Assembly: GCA_007135745.1 (NCBI GenBank)
Contig: SLIH01000312.1
Location: 1-28,425, forward strand
Direction: 5' to 3'
DNA length: 28,425 nucleotides
Origin: Halomonas sp.
GTDB lineage: Bacteria > Pseudomonadota > Gammaproteobacteria > Pseudomonadales > Oleiphilaceae
The first letter of the stretch is position 1, and each line of letters opens with the position of its first letter. The notes beneath the pieces are model-generated. The model did not search any database. It was given only the letters and a program-made list of their open reading frames with translations, and had not been told where the DNA came from. This document shows, piece after piece, positions 23,388 to 28,425 of this stretch. The position numbers were made by a program, and so were the translations under genes.

Positions 23388-24070
23388 ATATATTCCAGAA
23401 ACTCACTGAAAAACCCTGGGAGCCGAGTTCGGACGCCATGGCGGCGGCAGTCGCAACCGGTCCCACATCTCAGATTGATGCACGGAAGCTGATGCTCAAC
23501 ATCTTCCTGGCGATCGTCAGCGTGCTGTTTCTGCTGATTTTCGCCACCTTCATAACCCATTCCCAATACCCGGGGTTCGAGTCCCTGGCCGGTGAGCCCT
23601 GGAAACCCTTTGCCGACACCACAAATCTCTGGCTCAACACGCTCTGGCTGACTCTGAGCAGCGTGGCCATGCACACCGGGTTGGTCAAAGCCCGGCGTGG
23701 GATTTCCGGGCATGCGCTGATTGCCATGGTGCTGGCGATATTCTTTGCGGTTCAGTTTGTGCTGGCCCAGCTCTGGTTGTGGCGGGACCTCAGCGGCATG
23801 GGGTACACCCTGCCAAGCAATCCGGCTAACAGCTATTTCTATCTCATGACAGGCGTACATGCGCTGCATCTGATTGGTGGGCTTGTGGTTGTGCTGCGAT
23901 CCACCTTTCTCCTGTGGCGCGGGGGTGCGCTGGAAAGGATCCAGAACAGTCTGAAGCTGTGCGCCACCTACTGGCATTATCTGCTGGGCCTCTGGCTGGT
24001 GCTGTTTTTTCTGCTGACACGGTCACCGGAAACCTACAGAGCCATCGCTATCGCATGCGGGTTGGGGTAA
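23384..24070 (+). CDS. Cytochrome c oxidase subunit III-like protein (first)
   Basis: This 228-residue, multi-helix membrane protein starts with a GTG that overlaps the subunit I stop by 4 bp, which suggests translational coupling. The helices include LMLNIFLAIVSVLFLLIFATF, HALIAMVLAIFFAVQFVLA and HYLLGLWLVLFFLL. The segment MTGVHALHLIGGLVVVL and the late ATYWHYLLGLW are typical subunit III (heme_Cu oxidase III) signatures. It probably stabilises subunit I and supports proton uptake. It takes the place where many operons have cox11, which is absent here. A second subunit III-type gene follows after 4 bp, so this may be one part of a divided or duplicated subunit III. Confidence 0.85.
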   Translation: MNIFQKLTEKPWEPSSDAMAAAVATGPTSQIDARKLMLNIFLAIVSVLFLLIFATFITHSQYPGFESLAGEPWKPFADTTNLWLNTLWLTLSSVAMHTGLVKARRGISGHALIAMVLAIFFAVQFVLAQLWLWRDLSGMGYTLPSNPANSYFYLMTGVHALHLIGGLVVVLRSTFLLWRGGALERIQNSLKLCATYWHYLLGLWLVLFFLLTRSPETYRAIAIACGLG

Positions 24071-24074
24071 AACA

Positions 24075-24758
24075 ATGACAACAAAATCCAATGAAACGGA
24101 AGTGACGGCCTCGGAAACCTGGCAGGGCGTTGTCGCGGACTGGTCCGCGGACAAGGAAACCTTTGCCATGCCCTGGGGCAAGTTGATGATGTGGATCTTC
24201 CTGCTCGGGGATACCTTTATTTTCGGTATCTTCCTGGTGGCGTACATGGCTGCCCGCATGAACGCGGTTGAACCCTGGCCGGATACAGAGGCCATTTTCT
24301 CCATGACCTTGTTCGGCCATGAGTTTCCCTTGCTCCTGATCGCCATCATGACCTTCATACTGATTACCAGTAGCGGCACCATGGCCATGGCGGTGAACTA
24401 CGCCTACCGAGGGGATCGCCGCAAGACCGTTCTCTTCATGTCCGCGACTGCCCTGCTGGGGCTTTCCTTTGTCGGCATGCAGGCTTACGAGTGGTATCAG
24501 CTGATCTACAATTACGACATACGACCCTGGGGTAATCCGTTGGGTGCCGAGCAGTTCGGGGCTGTTTTCTTCATGATTACCGGCTTCCACGGTCTGCATG
24601 TGCTGGCGGGTGTTATCTACCTCTCGATTGTCGCGCGCAAGGTGTCCAGGGGGCACTATGAGAAGAAGGGCTATGCGATTGTTGAAATCACGGGGCTGTA
24701 CTGGCACTTCGTGGATCTTGTCTGGGTATTTATCTTTGCGTTCTTCTACCTACTGTAG
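24075..24758 (+). CDS. coxC: Cytochrome c oxidase subunit III-like protein (second)
   Basis: This 227-residue protein is again of the heme-copper oxidase subunit III family, with five or so membrane helices. The typical segments are MWIFLLGDTFIFGIFLVAYM, MITGFHGLHVLAGVIYL and VEITGLYWHFVDLVWVFIF; the last is the canonical subunit III C-terminal helix. It follows the first subunit III-type gene by 4 bp, so the operon encodes two members. Of the two it looks closer to canonical subunit III. It acts in the inner-membrane oxidase complex. Confidence 0.9.
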   Translation: MTTKSNETEVTASETWQGVVADWSADKETFAMPWGKLMMWIFLLGDTFIFGIFLVAYMAARMNAVEPWPDTEAIFSMTLFGHEFPLLLIAIMTFILITSSGTMAMAVNYAYRGDRRKTVLFMSATALLGLSFVGMQAYEWYQLIYNYDIRPWGNPLGAEQFGAVFFMITGFHGLHVLAGVIYLSIVARKVSRGHYEKKGYAIVEITGLYWHFVDLVWVFIFAFFYLL

Positions 24759-24767
24759 GGGGTGACT

Positions 24768-25082
24768 ATGAGTGCAGCGACCCATCAGCCTCCGATCAGC
24801 CTGTTTCTCAAGGTCTGGGGCCTGCTTTTTGTTCTGAGTTTCTTCTCTTATCTGGTCGAGTACTACGGCATGGAGGGGGCCTGGCGCTGGTCCCTGGTTT
24901 TGCTGTTCATGGTTCTCAAGGCGGCGGTGATTCTGGCTGTTTTCATGCACGTCTGGTGGGAGCGGTTGTCATTGTGGCTGTCGCTGGGATTGCCCACCCT
25001 GTTGCTGATCACCCCCGTCGTCATATTGGCGATTGAAGGGGGATACATCAGCGGGTTGAGGCTTGAGTTCTTCACGCGCTAG
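24768..25082 (+). CDS. Cytochrome c oxidase subunit IV-family protein
   Basis: This 104-residue membrane protein has three hydrophobic helices (about 11-27, 36-56 and 65-86 on the chosen start), matching the small bacterial subunit IV (PF03626 type) encoded at the end of many oxidase operons. The ATG at 24768 is preferred over the GTG at 24762 because AGGGGG lies at suitable spacing. It is 9 bp downstream of the second subunit III gene. The role is structural or assembly-related. Confidence 0.82.
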   Translation: MSAATHQPPISLFLKVWGLLFVLSFFSYLVEYYGMEGAWRWSLVLLFMVLKAAVILAVFMHVWWERLSLWLSLGLPTLLLITPVVILAIEGGYISGLRLEFFTR

Positions 25083-25118
25083 AACTGCCGCGCGCTTTCT
25101 GAGCGCCTGCGGGCAGTT
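25083..25118 (+). terminator. Hairpin between subunit IV and Sco1 genes
   Basis: AACTGCC and GC at the start pair with GC and GGGCAGTT at 25109-25118; an inner GCGC/GCGC pair surrounds a TTTCTGA loop. The stem ends in TTTT then CCTG, a short T-run. It could partly terminate the oxidase mRNA before the Sco gene, lowering Sco dosage. Confidence 0.5.
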
Positions 25119-25138
25119 TTCCTGAGAGGAGCGGTGAG

Positions 25139-25834
25139 GTGTCGGGTATGCCGGGTAGATTCAAATTGCTCTCACTGCTGATCGCCCTGGCGCTTGTGGT
25201 ATTCATTGCTGCCAGCGTTTATGCGTTGACCCGCCCGGCGGCAGAGCCGAAAATCCAGGGTGTTCTGATCCAGCAAGGCCGAGATATTCCGCAGTTCCAG
25301 TTGACCGACCACCGCCAGCAGGCGTTTACCAATGACGATCTGCGCGGCCGGTGGCACCTGGTCAGCTATGGTTTCACCCATTGTCCGGACATCTGCCCTG
25401 TGGCCCTTTCGGCCAAGGCCGGAGTGGCCCGTCGGGCTGAAGAGCAGGCGGAGCAGTACGCCGATCTCGATCTGCTGTTCTACAGCGTGGACCCCCAACG
25501 GGACACCCCCCAACACCTGTCGGATTACGTGACCCATTTCCATCCGCGCATGACGGGCCTCACGCTCTCTGGGAATGGGGGCGAGGCTCACGAGCCCTTT
25601 GAGAGGGGTTTGGGCATTGTGTACGAGATTCCTGAGTACGACCGCTGGGGCGAACCCTACCCCGATGATCACTACCCGGTGAACCATGGCGTTAAGATCT
25701 ACCTGATCAATCCTCGTGGTCAGTTACAGGCGGTGTTCGAGCCGGAGTACAACGAGCAGGGCAGGGTCCATATTTCCAGGGACCGACTGCTGGAGGATTA
25801 TCTGGCTGTCAGGCGTTATCTCGACAGAGGTTGA
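25139..25834 (+). CDS. SCO1/SenC/PrrC-family copper chaperone
   Basis: This 231-residue protein has an N-terminal membrane anchor (about 8-29) and a thioredoxin-like periplasmic domain. The copper ligands of Sco proteins are present: C82 and C86 in THCPDICPV and H183 in YPVNHGVKIY. Sco proteins deliver or keep reduced the copper of the CuA site in subunit II, which fits the operon. The GTG start at 25139 has GAGGAG 7 nt upstream. It comes after a hairpin and may be transcribed partly by read-through from the oxidase genes. It converges with the lipase-chaperone-like gene. Confidence 0.92.
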   Translation: MSGMPGRFKLLSLLIALALVVFIAASVYALTRPAAEPKIQGVLIQQGRDIPQFQLTDHRQQAFTNDDLRGRWHLVSYGFTHCPDICPVALSAKAGVARRAEEQAEQYADLDLLFYSVDPQRDTPQHLSDYVTHFHPRMTGLTLSGNGGEAHEPFERGLGIVYEIPEYDRWGEPYPDDHYPVNHGVKIYLINPRGQLQAVFEPEYNEQGRVHISRDRLLEDYLAVRRYLDRG

Positions 25835-25876
25835 TTGCCTCGGATTCCGCATAATATTTCATGTAATGGGCATAGG

Positions 25877-25902
25877 GTTTCGGCCTCAGTTGAGGCCGAA
25901 AC
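25877..25902. terminator. 12-bp palindromic hairpin between convergent genes
   Basis: GTTTCGGCCTCA (25877-25888) and TGAGGCCGAAAC (25891-25902) are exact inverted repeats separated by GT, so in practice a tight 4- to 6-nt loop. It covers the last codons and stop of the chaperone-like gene on the minus strand and lies 42 bp past the Sco stop on the plus strand. No T-tract follows on either strand, so efficiency is uncertain; a shared bidirectional terminator is the simplest reading. Confidence 0.4.
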
Positions 25903-26914
25903 GGCGGGAGCGTTCGAAGCGATAGAAGTCGTTCTCTTCCTCGCGGCGGATGGTCTCTGCGGCGTGGTCGAAGTGTTCCCGGCGCAGTTCGTTCAGTTGT
26001 TCCTCCAGGTGTTCTTCGGAGTATTGCCGGGTCAGTTGTTCCCTTTTCTCCATATAGGCCAGACCGTTTTCCCAACGCTGGTTGCGCTCTCTGTCCCGTT
26101 CTTCCATGCGCTCGACGGCTTGTTCGGAGTAGCCGAGCGTTCGGCGTAGTTCATTGATGCGTTGCTGGCGCTCCTCGGCTGGCAGGGCACGTAACTGTGC
26201 CTGGACACTGTCGAGACTGAACAGGGTATTGCCGAGTGCGTCAGCTGAAATCAGGCGCCTCTCCATACCATCGCCATAAACCTCCTCCACGGCCAACTCC
26301 AGCTGATAGGCCGTTTCCTCCAGGGTGATTTCGTTGGCTTCATTCAGTCGGTCCAGAGCTTCATGCATGGCTTGCTGGCGTTCTTCCATGGCGGCGACCT
26401 CCTCGGCCCAGATGAGATCAGCATCGTCACCGAAGAGTTGCTGGCGTTTGCGCCAGATGGCGCCCTGGCGTTCCACCATGGGCATTTCCCGCAGGTTGAG
26501 TTCGTGCTCCGATAGCCAGGCATTGTACTCAAGGAGCCTTTCAATCAGGGCCAGGATCGCGCGTTCTCGTTCCGGGAAGGCGAGGGCGACGGCCTCTTCG
26601 AACAGGGCCGGACCGCGCTCCGCTCCATGCTGGTTGATTAACTGCCGACGTTCCTCAAAGAGCTTCGCCTGGGTGGCGGGGTGATCGATGGTTTCGCCGT
26701 AGTTTTCAAGGAAGCGCACCGCCAGCTCGTGAACCAAGTCGGAAGACTCCTCTCCGGACTCTGTTGTCTGTGCGGAAGCGAGCGTGGTCTGGGTTTCAGT
26801 GTTTGAAGGGAGGTCATCAACCCTGTCACCACCCAACTCCAGGCCCTGGCCATACAGTACGATGCCAACGCCCGAGGCAATCACCAATAAGGCAGCAAGG
26901 CGGGTTTTTGTCAT
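25886..26914 (-). CDS. Lipase-chaperone-like (Lif-like) membrane-anchored helical protein
   Basis: This 342-residue protein has an N-terminal membrane anchor (TKTRLAALLVIASGVGIVL), a Thr/Glu-rich spacer at about 30-58, and then an almost wholly helical, charged region rich in Glu, Arg and Gln. Length and layout match the steric lipase foldases (Lif/LipB), and the C-terminal repeats ERQQRINELRRTLGYSEQ and LEEQLNELRREHFDHAAE resemble the helical mini-domains of that family. The classical Lif signature ending in FDY-LSA-GE is not visible, so it may be a divergent Lif or only a coiled-coil protein. It lies 61 bp downstream of an SGNH hydrolase gene in the same direction, as foldases usually follow their lipase. 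A periplasmic folding role for that hydrolase is inferred. Confidence 0.6.
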   Translation of the reverse strand: MTKTRLAALLVIASGVGIVLYGQGLELGGDRVDDLPSNTETQTTLASAQTTESGEESSDLVHELAVRFLENYGETIDHPATQAKLFEERRQLINQHGAERGPALFEEAVALAFPERERAILALIERLLEYNAWLSEHELNLREMPMVERQGAIWRKRQQLFGDDADLIWAEEVAAMEERQQAMHEALDRLNEANEITLEETAYQLELAVEEVYGDGMERRLISADALGNTLFSLDSVQAQLRALPAEERQQRINELRRTLGYSEQAVERMEERDRERNQRWENGLAYMEKREQLTRQYSEEHLEEQLNELRREHFDHAAETIRREEENDFYRFERSRRFGLN

Positions 26915-26941
26915 GGCAATCTTTCCTCATTGCGACGGGGG

Positions 26942-26964
26942 GAGCGACCCGTTCGGGGCCGCTC
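26942..26964 (-). other. Stem-loop between SGNH hydrolase and chaperone-like genes
   Basis: On the minus strand GAGCGGCCC pairs with GGGTCGCTC (9 bp with one G-T pair) around a CGAAC loop. No T-tract follows. It may set the relative level of the two mRNA parts by attenuation or RNA stability. Confidence 0.35.
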
Positions 26965-26975
26965 GCCCGGAACGG

Positions 26976-27749
26976 TTAAAGCAGGGGCTGCAACCTGGGC
27001 CAGATCAGGTCAGCGAGCTTTTCGGAACCGCTGCTGCTGGGGTGAATACCATCAAAAATGATATCGCTGTTAACGATGGTTTGCCGAGGGTCCACGAAGG
27101 TGCAATTGACCACAGCGTTTTCGCAGGCCTGTCCCAGACGGGGAGTGCCGTAGTCGATGGCTTCACGCATGTTTTCCAGGCGTAGCAGGCCGTTCTTGGT
27201 GTAGTAGTAGCCAAGATAGACCACGTTCTCCACGCCATCGGCGGCCATCTCGTTGAGCAGGTTCACGACCTCCACATAGATGTCGTCGATCAGGTCCTTG
27301 CACTTGCTGCTGAGCCGGCCGAACTGATACCAGCGTGTCTTGCAACGATAGGGGTCCAGAGCGATGGCGGGAATCAGGATGTCGTTGCCGCCGCCATCCA
27401 TGACCACGATGTCGATGTCCGAATGGTCGTTGCGTGCCCGGGCATACTGATCCACAACGGGCTCGGCAATGACTTCGCCGCCGGTCATCGAAGCACCGGA
27501 ACGGGTGTAGCGGCGGAAGGTTTCGCCTGCCTCGTTTTCCAGGTTGTCCTGTATCTCTCCGGACAGCGCGAAGATCGAATCCCCAATGGTGATCACTTCG
27601 TTTCTGTCCGCATCGGAAACACGGGAGTTACTTGCCAGGGAACCAATGGCATCACAGCCGGTCATGGCCAGCGTCAGCAGCGCCACGCCCATTATGCGCA
27701 GTAATGGATTGGCACGGCGCTCTCTTTTACAGAGTGCTCTGTTGTTCAT
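26976..27749 (-). CDS. SGNH/GDSL-family hydrolase, predicted lipoprotein
   Basis: This 257-residue protein has an N-terminal hydrophobic stretch after a basic region (RIMGVALLTLAMTGC) with a lipobox-like end and a possible lipidated C32. The catalytic blocks of the SGNH superfamily are visible: nucleophile S58 in TIGDSIF, Gly/Asn block GGGND with N122, and the D233-x-x-H236 pair in FDGIHPSSSG. It should be an esterase or lipase acting on ester bonds in the periplasm or at the outer membrane. The ATG at 27747-27749 has GGAG 8 nt upstream; the longer frame starting at 27779 lacks support. It is probably co-transcribed with the chaperone-like gene. The substrate is unknown. Confidence 0.85.
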   Translation of the reverse strand: MNNRALCKRERRANPLLRIMGVALLTLAMTGCDAIGSLASNSRVSDADRNEVITIGDSIFALSGEIQDNLENEAGETFRRYTRSGASMTGGEVIAEPVVDQYARARNDHSDIDIVVMDGGGNDILIPAIALDPYRCKTRWYQFGRLSSKCKDLIDDIYVEVVNLLNEMAADGVENVVYLGYYYTKNGLLRLENMREAIDYGTPRLGQACENAVVNCTFVDPRQTIVNSDIIFDGIHPSSSGSEKLADLIWPRLQPLL

Positions 27750-28261
27750 TGTTGTTTCTCCGTTGTTTGGATGTCGCATGTGCCGTACTGCGTCATCGGC
27801 CTTGCCAGCAATACCGTCAAGGGGGATAAGCCAGTATGGCTCTGGCGCCGGAGAAGCGCGTCAGAAAGGCAAATTTTGTGATGCTGTGAGGCAGGTCTCG
27901 TTGAATGGGTGGAAGCGAACCCTCCTGCCGCGTCGGGCCGCGGCAGGAGAGATGGAATTCATGGTTCCGTTGTCACAGTCACTGGCGTCATTCCGCTCCG
28001 GCAGTTGCTGTTCCGGGCCCGCCCCCAGTGGGTGCGCCACCGATGTCGTCACTTCCCGGGGAACAATGGCTGACTGTGTGGTTTTGCTAACCTCATGAAA
28101 AATAGTGCAAAACGAATGGTTCGCCTTCCTAAAATCATATAATGTACTAATGTTAATGAAGACGACGATGCCTGAACTCCATTGGCTTGCCCACCAGCGG
28201 TTGCCCCTGAGAGTTCTCCGGGCACGGAGTCTCGTCTGAAAAACAACAGGGAGAGCTCACC
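27750..28261. other. 512-bp intergenic region without a convincing gene
   Basis: No reading frame here has a credible start and composition. It holds a strong hairpin: CTCCTGCCGCG (27922-27932) and CGCGGCAGGAG (27939-27949), an exact 11-bp stem with a 6-nt loop and no T-tract. Near 28081-28160 it turns AT-rich, where a promoter is likely. The size suggests a regulatory region, or a small RNA, between divergent genes. Confidence 0.45.
28138..28143 (+). promoter_or_regulatory. Candidate -10 box for the right-edge lipoprotein gene
   Basis: A perfect TATAAT stands in an AT-rich stretch about 120 bp before the next start. No good -35 lies 16-18 bp upstream, so activator-dependent use is possible. 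Confidence 0.35.
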
Positions 28262-28425
28262 ATGGTCAGATTACCAATAACACATTGGGTTCTGATGGCA
28301 TTGCTCGTGGTGTTGGTCGGATGCTCGTCCGGCAGCAGTAGCAGCGATGATTCCAATGACCTTGCGGCGGTCGCCGACGCCATTCATGCGATGGATGTAT
28401 CGGGTGCCCAGGGCGTATTTGTGAC
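28262..28425 (+). CDS. Predicted lipoprotein, N-terminal part (truncated by window edge)
   Basis: The visible 54 codons encode a classic lipoprotein signal: a basic start, the hydrophobic WVLMALLVVLVGC with lipobox LVGC and predicted lipidated C21, then the Ser-rich linker SSGSSSSDDSND. The start of a mature domain (LAAVADAIHAMDVSGAQGVF) follows. GGGAGAG lies 6 nt before the ATG, a strong ribosome site. The function cannot be read from this fragment. As it diverges from an SGNH hydrolase/chaperone-like pair, a secreted hydrolase or lipase is one possibility, without direct support. Confidence 0.7.
   Translation, partial: MVRLPITHWVLMALLVVLVGCSSGSSSSDDSNDLAAVADAIHAMDVSGAQGVFV

Noticed and set aside
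1..28425. CRISPR array, tRNA, rRNA, insertion sequence or prophage
   Set aside because: No regularly spaced repeats, no tRNA-like cloverleaf I could see, no transposase or integrase frame, and no terminal inverted repeats with target duplication.

Overview
The window looks like chromosomal DNA of a moderately GC-rich gammaproteobacterium, probably aerobic and marine, halophilic or hydrocarbon-associated. This is inferred from a CYP153-type alkane hydroxylase cassette, a caa3-type oxidase operon, a GspA/GspB (ExeA/ExeB) secretion-assembly pair and a lipase/chaperone-like pair. I cannot name the genus. I saw no tRNA, rRNA, CRISPR array, insertion sequence or phage gene.

Layout. (1) 1-2699: an AraC-family regulator (cut by the left edge) divergent from a [2Fe-2S] ferredoxin and a CYP153-like P450. 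(2) 2704-14551: an unusual metabolic cluster. The minus-strand series, in transcription order, is: an ATP-grasp ligase (10002-11366), a CocE/NonD-type serine hydrolase, an M20 metallopeptidase, a second CocE hydrolase, and an ectoine-synthase-like (EctC) domain fused to a second copy of the ATP-grasp ligase. A third, D-Ala-D-Ala-ligase-like ATP-grasp enzyme is read divergently, and a third CocE hydrolase faces it convergently. (3) 14552-18526: a small helical protein, the GspA/GspB pair and a PF10118-type protein with a ferritin-like metal motif. (4) 18570-25834: cytochrome c oxidase assembly and structural genes: a Sco-like protein, a TlpA-like thioredoxin, subunit II with two c-haem domains, subunit I, two subunit III-type proteins, subunit IV and Sco1. 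(5) 25886-28425: a lipase-chaperone-like protein, an SGNH/GDSL lipoprotein hydrolase and the start of a divergent lipoprotein.

The most interesting part is region 2. Three ATP-grasp carboxylate-amine ligases, three S15/CocE hydrolases and an M20 peptidase sit together, and one ligase carries an EctC domain that aligns without gaps to ectoine synthase but has changed active-site residues. No ectA, ectB or ectD is present. My inference is a pathway that makes, and also releases or turns over, a small peptide-like or cyclised amino-acid compound, possibly a compatible solute. The product is unknown. The EctC fusion and its residue changes are read from sequence; the pathway is a hypothesis.

A second notable point is in the oxidase. 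Two residues that normally hold the non-redox Mg site appear changed together: the CuA-loop Glu of subunit II is Gln, and the His of the subunit I His-Asp pair is Ala.
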